Shown: positions 1 to 6,097 of the stretch, piece by piece
Numbering within the stretch: the stretch's first letter is position 1
Layout of the letters: each line of letters opens with the position of its first letter
Source: Actinomycetota bacterium
GTDB taxonomy: Bacteria > Actinomycetota > Humimicrobiia > Humimicrobiales > Humimicrobiaceae
NCBI GenBank assembly: GCA_016783995.1
Contig: JADHVN010000073.1
Coordinates: 1 to 7,256 of the forward strand
Reading direction: 5' to 3'
DNA length: 7,256 bases
Made by a program: the position numbers and the translations under genes
Notes under the pieces: generated by a model
The model's database searches: none
Told to the model about the DNA's origin: nothing
Seen by the model: the letters and a program-made list of their open reading frames with translations, nothing else

Positions 1-43
1 TTGCTAGAAAATTATTAGGAAAAATTAAAAAGGAGAAAATATT

Positions 44-1039
44 ATGTTAAAGAAATTTAATCTTTTACTTTTGTTGGTATTGACTTGTGTTGCTCTTTTA
101 GTATTACCGGTAATGTCTCAGGCAAGCGAAGGCCCAGTTGTAATTTACTTTTTCCCGGGTGGTGCTCCCGGATGTACCTTTGGTACAGTTGTCTATAATG
201 GTGCTAAAGCAGCAGCAGACATATTAGGTGACAGGGTTGAGGTAAGATATCTTTATTCAGATTGGAGCCCGCAGAAAATGGTTGATCAATTTCAGCAAGC
301 TGTTGCAGCCAATCCTGACGGTATAGCCATTATGGGACATCCTGGAGATGAAGCATATAAGCCTTTTGTTGAACAAGCCGAGAAACAAGGGATTATCGTT
401 ACCAGTCAAAATACCACATTACCTGAACTTGAAAAAGCTTATGCTGCAAATGGATTTGGTTATGTAGGCCAGGGACTTTATGAATCAGGCTATACTCTCG
501 GTGAAGGTACGATTAAAATGGCTGGATTAAAAACCGGGGATAGAGTGCTTGTTTGGGGTCTTTTATCACAACCTACCAGAGGATTAAGAACAAAAGGAGC
601 TATAGATGCTTTTGAAAAAATAGGGGTAAAAGTAGATTATTTGGAAATCTCAGCTGAGGTAGATAAAGATGCTTCAAACGGTATTCCGGTTATATCAGGT
701 TATTTACAGGCAAATCCTGATTGTAAAGCTGTGGTAACCGATCATGGTGGCTTAACTTCTGCACAACGTACTTATTTTGAAACATCAGGTTTGGGCCCAG
801 ATGATATTTTTGGCGCTGGTTTTGATTTGTCAGCTCCGGTCGTAGAAAGTATTAAGAGTGGTTATACTGATCTCATATTAGACCAACAGCCTTTCTTGCA
901 AGGGTTTCTACCAGTTATGCAAATTTATTTAACCAAGATGTATGGTTTCTCCGGATTGCATATTGATACAGGTGGTGGTTTAATTAGCAAGGACAATATA
1001 GATTTGGTAGCCCCTTTAGCTGAAAAAGGAATGAGATAA
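44..1039 (+). CDS. CUT2-type sugar ABC transporter, periplasmic substrate-binding protein
   Basis: This 331-residue protein captures a sugar outside the cytoplasmic membrane and delivers it to the importer encoded downstream. It starts with a signal peptide: MLKK, a hydrophobic stretch at about residues 6-23, then S25-Q26-A27 as a likely signal peptidase I site. Cys15 sits in VLTC, a poor lipobox. The rest has the two-lobed Peripla_BP_4 (ribose/fructose-binding) pattern: NPDGIAIMGHPG (90-101) closing the first lobe motif, QPTRGLRTKGAIDAF (177-191 region), FGAGFDLS (256-263) and the family-typical hinge-side motif DQQPFLQGF (280-288) followed by YGF. AAGGAG at 30-35, eight bases before the ATG, supports the start. 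Length is normal for the family. The AraR gene in the same locus suggests a pentose such as L-arabinose, but the sequence alone does not fix the ligand. Confidence 0.93.
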   Translation: MLKKFNLLLLLVLTCVALLVLPVMSQASEGPVVIYFFPGGAPGCTFGTVVYNGAKAAADILGDRVEVRYLYSDWSPQKMVDQFQQAVAANPDGIAIMGHPGDEAYKPFVEQAEKQGIIVTSQNTTLPELEKAYAANGFGYVGQGLYESGYTLGEGTIKMAGLKTGDRVLVWGLLSQPTRGLRTKGAIDAFEKIGVKVDYLEISAEVDKDASNGIPVISGYLQANPDCKAVVTDHGGLTSAQRTYFETSGLGPDDIFGAGFDLSAPVVESIKSGYTDLILDQQPFLQGFLPVMQIYLTKMYGFSGLHIDTGGGLISKDNIDLVAPLAEKGMR

Positions 1040-1077
1040 GATAAGATAGCGAATAATTACGATACTAATTTTAGGTT

Positions 1078-1118
1078 ATCCTGCAGGAAGGATTTTTAAA
1101 AAACTCTTCCTGCAGGAT
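1078..1118 (+). terminator. Strong intercistronic hairpin (attenuator or mRNA-stabilising stem-loop)
   Basis: A perfect 13-bp inverted repeat, ATCCTGCAGGAAG (1078-1090) and its complement (1106-1118), flanks a 15-base loop. It lies in the 125-base gap between the binding-protein gene and the ATPase gene. The right arm is followed by TATTTAGACC rather than a clean T-run, so full termination is unlikely. Partial termination, or protection of the upstream message from 3' decay, would give more binding protein than membrane components, as is common in ABC operons. The hairpin is seen directly; its role is inferred. Confidence 0.6.
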
Positions 1119-1164
1119 TATTTAGACCGTGCTATTAATTGTTTTATAAAGGAGAAGGTTATAT

Positions 1165-1947
1165 ATGGACAAATTGGTAGAAATGAAAAATATATATAAG
1201 TCCTATGATGGGGTTGTAGCCTTGAAGGGCGTAGATTTTGAAATAGGTTTTAATGAAGTTGTAGGGATTTTAGGTGATAATGGTGCAGGTAAGTCGACTT
1301 TGATTAAAATTATTTCTGGAGTGCATTCTTTTGATCAGGGTGAAATGTATATTAGAGGTGTAAAAATTAATCCTAAAAAATATTCTGTAAAAATAGCTCA
1401 TAATCTTGGCGTAGAAACCGTTTATCAAGAAAAAGCCCTTGCAGATAAGCAAACTTTATGGAGAAATATTTTCGTTGGCCGGCAAATTACTAATAAACTG
1501 GGCTTTATTAATATAAAAAAAGAAAAAGAAGAAACAAATAAAATTATGCGTGATTTAATGGGATTTAGAGGAATAGGTGCAAATGCTGATTCAGCAATTT
1601 TAACCTTATCTGGTGGGGAAAGAGAGGGTGTTGCCATATCAAGGGCAATGTACTTTGAAGCAGATCTGGTTATTTTAGATGAGCCGACCATGGCTTTATC
1701 ATTGCAAGAAGTAAAAAAAGTCTTGAAGTTTATCCAAAATATTAAGGACAAAGGAAAATCTTGTATCTATATTTCTCATAATATCGCTAATATCCACCCG
1801 GTTTCTGACCGTTTTGTAGCAATTGACCGAGGCAAGGTAGTTGGTGCTTATAATCGTAAGGATATATCTTTACATGAGCTTAGTGAGGAATTGATTAAAT
1901 ATACTAAGACAAGCACACAAATCAATCAAAGTGAGAAGGTATTATAA
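1165..1947 (+). CDS. Sugar ABC transporter ATP-binding protein, single nucleotide-binding domain
   Basis: This 260-residue ATPase powers the importer and acts as a dimer on the cytoplasmic face of the permease. All core motifs are present in order: Walker A GDNGAGKST (37-45), Q-loop Gln88 (VYQE), signature LSGGE (148-152), Walker B LVILDEP (168-174) and H-loop His205 (YISHN). It has only one ATPase domain and so resembles FrcA of the fructose importer rather than the two-domain RbsA/AraG/XylG proteins of about 500 residues. The signature has Glu where many relatives have Gln, and the D-loop region reads TMALS. An AAAGGAG run at 1148-1154, ten bases before the ATG, supports the start. The stop codon lies one base before the preferred permease start, indicating tight co-translation with that gene. 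Confidence 0.95.
   Translation: MDKLVEMKNIYKSYDGVVALKGVDFEIGFNEVVGILGDNGAGKSTLIKIISGVHSFDQGEMYIRGVKINPKKYSVKIAHNLGVETVYQEKALADKQTLWRNIFVGRQITNKLGFINIKKEKEETNKIMRDLMGFRGIGANADSAILTLSGGEREGVAISRAMYFEADLVILDEPTMALSLQEVKKVLKFIQNIKDKGKSCIYISHNIANIHPVSDRFVAIDRGKVVGAYNRKDISLHELSEELIKYTKTSTQINQSEKVL
1933..1939 (+). promoter_or_regulatory. Ribosome binding site deciding the permease start
   Basis: GAGAAGG lies nine bases before ATG 1949 and inside the last codons of the ATPase gene. It favours the ATG at 1949 over the in-frame GTG at 1931, which would overlap this site and has no good Shine-Dalgarno sequence of its own. Confidence 0.6.
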
Positions 1948-1948
1948 A

Positions 1949-2920
1949 ATGGATAATTTAGAAACAAATTACAAAGTAAAAAAATCTATTCAATACAAAT
2001 CTCAAATTGCATTGTTAATTATGACTGCCAGTATTTTTGGATTATTTATGATTACCAGCCCTGAAGTTTTCCTTAAAGGAAGAATATATCAATCATTTTT
2101 ATCTACAGTTCCTATTATGGGATTAATGGCGCTTGGTTTAACTTTTGTACTGGCTATGGGGGAAATAGATCTTTCCTTTCCGTCGGTTATGGCCTTATCA
2201 GGTTTTATTTTTTCAATTACGTTTAAGACTACAAACAGCGTTATATTGGCTCTAATATTCAGCATTTTATCTGGTGTAATAGTTGGATTTATAAATGGAA
2301 CATTAGTTACCTCGATAGGCATTCCGTCAATTGTAGCTACATTGGGTATGCAATTTTTAATCAGGGGTTTTAGTAATATTATATCTAATGGTTTGGCTAA
2401 AACAGTAGCATTGGATAAAACCATTTCCTATAAAATATTTGCAGAAAAGTTGGGGGCAATTCCTGTTCAGTCAATTTGGTTTGCAGGAATAGCAATTTTC
2501 TTATATTTCTTACTTTTTAGACATAGGTTTGGCGAACATGTATTATTTATAGGTGATAATCGGGAAGCTGCGAGAATGATGGGCGTTAATGTGAATAGCG
2601 TAAAAATAATGGTTTTTGTATTAATGGGAGTGATGGCTTCATTTGCCGGAATACTGAGTTGTTATCGAATGAGAACCTGGTGGCCGACAATGGGAGAAGG
2701 ATATATAATGATGGTAATGGCTGCTGTTTTTATAGGCGGCACTTCTATGCTTGGTGGAGTAGCTAGCATCGAGGGTACTTTCATTGGTGCATTTATTATT
2801 GGTTCTTTAGAAGCAGGTATTGTTGCTGCAGGCCTTTCTGGTTTCTGGACACAATTTGTTTGCGGGGTTTTAATAATAGCTTCAGTAACTATTCATACCT
2901 TAGCAAAGAGAAGAAAATAG
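1949..2920 (+). CDS. CUT2-type sugar ABC transporter permease (BPD_transp_2 family)
   Basis: This 323-residue inner-membrane protein forms the sugar channel, probably as a homodimer because only one permease gene is present. From ATG 1949 it has about nine or ten hydrophobic segments, roughly at 18-38, 50-71, 78-92, 98-118, 123-144, 173-190, 216-237, 250-266, 272-292 and 296-316, with a basic LAKRRK tail. Family motifs are clear: GEIDLS (71-76, usual form GGIDLS), the ATPase-contacting cytoplasmic loop GDNREAARMMGVNV (202-215) and FIGGTSMLGG (261-270). Its length equals that of RbsC/FrcC proteins. The start is one base after the ATPase stop codon; an extension to GTG 1931 would add six residues and is less likely. 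Confidence 0.93.
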   Translation: MDNLETNYKVKKSIQYKSQIALLIMTASIFGLFMITSPEVFLKGRIYQSFLSTVPIMGLMALGLTFVLAMGEIDLSFPSVMALSGFIFSITFKTTNSVILALIFSILSGVIVGFINGTLVTSIGIPSIVATLGMQFLIRGFSNIISNGLAKTVALDKTISYKIFAEKLGAIPVQSIWFAGIAIFLYFLLFRHRFGEHVLFIGDNREAARMMGVNVNSVKIMVFVLMGVMASFAGILSCYRMRTWWPTMGEGYIMMVMAAVFIGGTSMLGGVASIEGTFIGAFIIGSLEAGIVAAGLSGFWTQFVCGVLIIASVTIHTLAKRRK

Positions 2921-3310
2921 GGTATAGATATAATGTAATATTATGAAGTAAAAGGGAGTGATATAAAATTTAAACTATTTAAGGAGACAATATTTTTTCA
3001 GTTAGAACTTTGTGTTGAAGGACGTCAGAGGATTATCAAAGTTTTAAAAAAAGAAGGATTTAAGGTTATTACTCTTTCTAAAGAAAGTACTCATTTTAAA
3101 GCAGTAGGGCATTGCTTTTAGTTTAACTAAACAGCATACTGTGGATCCTGAATCAGATGATTTTTGTAAAGAATTACATAATTTTGGAGCGATTTGTCGG
3201 GTAGTAAATGGCTTAAAGAAGGCCAGATTTGGTTAAGTTGGAGCTAGACCAGCAGTTTTTTTATAGGTAGGAGTAAAAAAAATTTAAGCTATGAATAGAA
3301 GTGTTTTAAT
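2921..3310 (+). other. 390-base gap between permease and UROD-like gene, holding a decayed gene
   Basis: There is no intact gene in this stretch. The first 60 bases are AT-rich and contain TATAAT at 2929-2934 without a convincing -35 box at the right distance. An AAGGAG at 2981-2986 looks like the orphaned ribosome binding site of the isomerase pseudogene that fills 2993-3266. The last 45 bases carry a TAGGAG (3268-3273) and an eight-codon reading frame from ATG 3291 (MNRSVLIW) whose stop overlaps the start of the next gene. I give that short frame no coding status. Confidence 0.7.
2993..3266 (+). pseudogene. Remnant of an L-fucose isomerase-like gene (N-terminal third, internally deleted)
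   Basis: Two conceptual translation blocks match the first part of the FucI-like family. Block one (2993-3121) contains CVEGRQRIIKVLKKEGFKV and ends at TAG. Block two, in another frame from about 3108, contains HTVDPESDDF, FGAICRVVNGLKKARFG, an in-frame TAA (3234-3236), VGARPAVF and a final TAG (3264-3266). Against the intact isomerase gene in this window, F..I.R...GLKK and G.RP..F fall at identical spacing, with the TAA at the position of Ser169. Block one lines up with residues 18-39, sharing 8 of 22 positions. About 70 residues between the blocks are missing, the start codon is gone although AAGGAG (2981-2986) survives, and everything after the GARP motif, some 300 residues including the metal ligands, is absent. 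The gene is dead. It is a separate paralogue rather than a recent copy, because its CRVVNGL and GARP forms are closer to the classical family consensus than the intact gene is. Confidence 0.82.
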
Positions 3311-4366
3311 ATGGTAAGAAGGAATATGAGAAAGAAAAGAGTATTAGATGCAGTTAATAGAATTAGCCAAGATGTTCTACCAACACAAATAGATTATACC
3401 CCAGAAATGAAAGATAAAATCAAAAAACTTTTGGATATTAAAGACAATGAAGTTGATGAAAAGTTGGATAATCATATTAAGTATTTACCATTAAATGATA
3501 TAGTAAAGATAGATAAAGAGAATGGTGTCAAATATGATGTTTGGGGAATAGGCTGGGATCAGATACCTACTGAAGGATTTCATATAAAACACCATCCATT
3601 ATTAAAGTCTAGCAATCTTACAGAGTATAAATTTCCTGAACCAACAGATGAATTGTTATCAATAATAAAAGAAAGGGGTCGAAGAGAAAGGGATAATTAT
3701 TTTCTTTTATCCTTACAGGATTTTACTCTTTTTGAGAGATGCTGGTGCCTTAGGGGGTATGAGAAGGTACTAATGGATATGTATTATAGAGAAAAAGAGA
3801 TTAATTATTTATTGGATGGAATTACTGATTTTAATGTAGAAATGTCAAAAAAAATTGTAAAACTAGGCATTGTAGATGGTCTACGCACAGGGGATGATGT
3901 CGGAACTCAAAGGGGCATGGTAATATCACCAGAAATGTTTAGAAAATTTTTTAAAAAGAGATATAAAAAAATATGGGAAATCTACAAAGATAAAAATCTT
4001 TCTATTTTTCACCATTCTTGTGGAAATATAATAGAAATAATACCTGACTTGATAGAAATTGGTTTAGATGTGATTACCCCGGTTCAGCCTGAAGCTATGG
4101 ATTCAGAGAAGTTATCAGAAGAATTTGGGGAAAAGTTATCTTTTCTAGGTGGAATAAGCACCCAAAATACATTGCCTTTTGGAACACCGCAAGATGTAAG
4201 GAATGAAGTTATTGACCGAATAAGAGTGTTAGGTAAAAATAATGGATATATAATTTCTCCATCTCACGAAGTAACATCAGATTGTAAACCAGAAAACTTT
4301 CGTATGTTGATTTCAACGCTCGGTGAATATAAAAGAGGTGGAATAAATATTTATAAAACAGATTAA
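3311..4366 (+). CDS. Uroporphyrinogen decarboxylase-superfamily protein of unknown substrate (not HemE)
   Basis: This 351-residue protein belongs to the UROD/methyltransferase fold (COG0407, including MtaA and CmuA-type methylcobamide methyltransferases). Visible motifs are FERCWCLRG (141-149), GDDVGTQRGMVISPEMF (194-210), FHHSCGN (233-239), the TPVQP strand (256-260), FLGGISTQNTLPFGTP (278-293) and ISPSHEVTSDCKPENF (315-330). His235-x-Cys237 matches the His-x-Cys zinc motif of MtaA-type enzymes. His319 lines up with the conserved active-site His339 of human UROD. The RPPxWxMRQAGR substrate motif of true HemE is absent, so porphyrin decarboxylation is very unlikely. The start is uncertain. 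ATG 3311 has a weak upstream AGAAGTG. ATG 3326 gives MRKKRVLDAVN, closer to the usual family N-terminus, but its AGAAGGA is only two or three bases away. The gene lies 132 bases before the isomerase gene on the same strand, so a role in processing an imported sugar or sugar derivative is possible but unproven. Confidence 0.85.
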   Translation: MVRRNMRKKRVLDAVNRISQDVLPTQIDYTPEMKDKIKKLLDIKDNEVDEKLDNHIKYLPLNDIVKIDKENGVKYDVWGIGWDQIPTEGFHIKHHPLLKSSNLTEYKFPEPTDELLSIIKERGRRERDNYFLLSLQDFTLFERCWCLRGYEKVLMDMYYREKEINYLLDGITDFNVEMSKKIVKLGIVDGLRTGDDVGTQRGMVISPEMFRKFFKKRYKKIWEIYKDKNLSIFHHSCGNIIEIIPDLIEIGLDVITPVQPEAMDSEKLSEEFGEKLSFLGGISTQNTLPFGTPQDVRNEVIDRIRVLGKNNGYIISPSHEVTSDCKPENFRMLISTLGEYKRGGINIYKTD

Positions 4367-4498
4367 CAGTTTTCTGAAATTATAAAAATTTTTATTAAAT
4401 AATAAAGAATAAAATTAAAAGTTATATCAAGGGAAATAAACAGTGATTTATTAAAAAAGTATCATTGGGTTATTAATATTTAAGGGAGGATTTAAGAA
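4367..4498 (+). other. 132-base intergenic spacer with a strong ribosome binding site
   Basis: The spacer is very AT-rich. It holds the small palindrome ATAAAAATTTTTAT (4382-4395), which lacks GC pairs and a loop and is not a convincing terminator. AGGGAGG at 4483-4489 is a strong Shine-Dalgarno nine bases before the isomerase ATG. No promoter could be supported. Confidence 0.5.
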
Positions 4499-5980
4499 AT
4501 GATTAACATTCCTGAAGTAAAACTTGGGATAGTTACGGTAAGTCGTGATTGTTTTTCTATTGAACTTAGTAAAAATAGGAGAGAAGCTGTTATGAAGGTA
4601 TGCAGCAAAAAGGGAATTTTGATTAAGGAAATTAAGACAGTTGTTGAAAATGAAAAAGATGTTTTGAAGGCCTTGAAAGATTTGAAAGAGTCAGGGGTTA
4701 ATGCATTAGTAATATATCTGGGTAATTTTGGCCCTGAAGGCCCAGAAACAATGCTTGCTCAAAAGTTTTCAGGACCTACTATCTTTGTTGCTGCGGCAGA
4801 AGAAACTGGAGAGAATTTAGTAAGTGGTCGCGGAGATGCATACTGCGGCATGTTGAACGCTTCATATAATTTGGAACTAAGAAAATTAAGTCCTTATATT
4901 CCTGAATATCCTGTTGGTACGGCTAAAGAGATAGCAGAAATGATATTGGATTTTGAAAGTATAGCCAGAATATTACTTGGGCTTAAAAAACTCAAGATAA
5001 TAAGCTTTGGGCCAAGGCCTCAGGATTTCCTTGCGTGTAATGCGCCTATAAAACCTCTGTATGATTTAGGTATAGAAATAATGGAAAATTCAGAGTTAGA
5101 TCTTTTCGAAGCTTTTAATCATCATGAAAATGATTCAAGGATATCAGAAGTAGTTAAAAATATGGAAAAAGAATTGGGTGACGGAAACAGATATTCAGGA
5201 ATACTGCCCAAACTTGCACAGTATGAGCTCACATTGAAAGATTGGATGGAGCAAAACCTTGGTGCATCTGAATTTGCGATCTTTGCTAATAAGTGTTGGC
5301 CTGCTTTCCAAACTCAATTTAGATTTGTGCCTTGTTATGTGAATTCAAGGTTTGCTATGAGAGGAATACCTATATCTTGCGAAACAGATATATACGGAGC
5401 ATTGAGTGAATATATAATTACTCTGGCTACTAATTTACCGGCTACATTACTTGATATAAACAATACAGTACCGAAGGATATGTATGAAGAGAATGTAGAA
5501 AAGGTAAAGAATTATAAACTAAGCGATCTATTCATGGGATTCCATTGTGGAAATACTCCCATTTGTTATATAAAGAATGCTGAAATGAAATATCAATTAA
5601 TTATGCATGGATTGCTTGAGCCAAATAAGGACCCTGATATTTCCAGAGGCACCCTTGAAGGAACCATAATTCCTGGAGATATTACACTGTTTAGACTGCA
5701 AGGTACATCTGATTATGAATTGAGGAGTTATATTGCTCAGGGTGAAGTACTTGATATAAATCCGAAATCCTTTGGAGGAATTGGGATATTTGCTGTTAAA
5801 GAAATGGCCAGGTTCTATCGTTATATACTTATTGCAAAAAGATTTCCTCATCATACAGGTATAGCATTTAAACATACAGGCAAGGTTTTATTTGAAGCTA
5901 TGAAAATGTTAGGTATAAATGATGTAGCTTTTAATCAACCTTCAAATCTACTATATAGGAACGAAAATCCATTTACCTAA
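4499..5980 (+). CDS. L-fucose/L-arabinose isomerase-family protein
   Basis: This 493-residue protein probably interconverts an aldose and its ketose in the cytoplasm using a divalent metal such as Mn2+. The N-terminal half carries family signatures YLGNFGPEGPE (73-83), GRGDAYCGMLNASYNL (110-125) and GLKK...FGPRPQDF (161-177). The C-terminal half has CWPAFQTQF (266-274), RGIPISCETDIYGALSEY (288-305), LLDINN (317-322), GFHCGN (347-352) and HHTGIAFKH (451-459). Glu295 and Asp319 are 24 residues apart, the same spacing as metal ligands Glu337 and Asp361 of E. coli FucI; His452 or His459 could supply the ligand equivalent to His528. The length is usual for the short FucI-like (COG2407) proteins rather than the 591-residue FucI. 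A strong AGGGAGG precedes the ATG. The neighbouring AraR suggests L-arabinose or a related sugar, yet the protein is not of the AraA family, so its substrate is open. Confidence 0.85.
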   Translation: MINIPEVKLGIVTVSRDCFSIELSKNRREAVMKVCSKKGILIKEIKTVVENEKDVLKALKDLKESGVNALVIYLGNFGPEGPETMLAQKFSGPTIFVAAAEETGENLVSGRGDAYCGMLNASYNLELRKLSPYIPEYPVGTAKEIAEMILDFESIARILLGLKKLKIISFGPRPQDFLACNAPIKPLYDLGIEIMENSELDLFEAFNHHENDSRISEVVKNMEKELGDGNRYSGILPKLAQYELTLKDWMEQNLGASEFAIFANKCWPAFQTQFRFVPCYVNSRFAMRGIPISCETDIYGALSEYIITLATNLPATLLDINNTVPKDMYEENVEKVKNYKLSDLFMGFHCGNTPICYIKNAEMKYQLIMHGLLEPNKDPDISRGTLEGTIIPGDITLFRLQGTSDYELRSYIAQGEVLDINPKSFGGIGIFAVKEMARFYRYILIAKRFPHHTGIAFKHTGKVLFEAMKMLGINDVAFNQPSNLLYRNENPFT

Positions 5981-6097
5981 ATTTTAAAGTTAAAAATATT
6001 CTAAGTATGAATAGCAAATATTTGAGCTCTTAAAAGTGATGAAGTAAAAAAAATAGAATAGACAGTTTATTTTTTATTGACTTGGAGAAAAGTAAAA
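5981..6097 (+). other. 117-base spacer before araR
   Basis: This is AT-rich sequence with a weak, all-AT inverted repeat formed by AAATATT and AATATTT around CTAAGTATGAATAGCA, unlikely to terminate by itself. A -10-like TAGAAT lies at 6054-6059 without a good -35 at 17 bases. No full AraR-type operator palindrome (ATTTGTACGTACAAAT in Bacillus subtilis) is visible. araR may therefore be read through from the operon or use a weak promoter. Confidence 0.4.
6084..6087 (+). promoter_or_regulatory. Ribosome binding site deciding the araR start
   Basis: GGAG lies ten bases before ATG 6098. The in-frame TTG at 6077 lies upstream of this site and would place it inside the coding sequence, so ATG 6098 is preferred. 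Confidence 0.6.

Noticed and set aside
1931..1948. Upstream GTG start for the permease, adding six residues and overlapping the ATPase gene
   Set aside because: The GAGAAGG at 1933-1939 is well placed for ATG 1949, and the extra residues MRRYYK are not part of the family N-terminus.
1270..2424. Open frames on the minus strand opposite the ATPase and permease genes
   Set aside because: They lie wholly opposite strongly supported genes, have no recognisable motifs and read as shadow frames.
2929..2934. TATAAT as an internal promoter after the permease gene
   Set aside because: No acceptable -35 hexamer 16-18 bases upstream; chance occurrence is likely at this base composition.
3311..4366. Annotation as HemE, uroporphyrinogen decarboxylase of heme synthesis
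   Set aside because: The N-terminal RPPxWxMRQAGR motif is missing and no other tetrapyrrole gene is nearby.
4382..4395. Palindrome ATAAAAATTTTTAT as a terminator
   Set aside because: All A/T with no loop and no following T-run distinct from the background; such runs are expected by chance in this AT-rich DNA.
5597..5875. Minus-strand 92-codon frame opposite the isomerase gene
   Set aside because: No family features, and fully covered by the intact isomerase coding sequence.
6077..6097. TTG start for araR
   Set aside because: GGAG at 6084-6087 is correctly spaced for ATG 6098 and would be inside the gene if TTG were used. AraR length also fits the ATG start.
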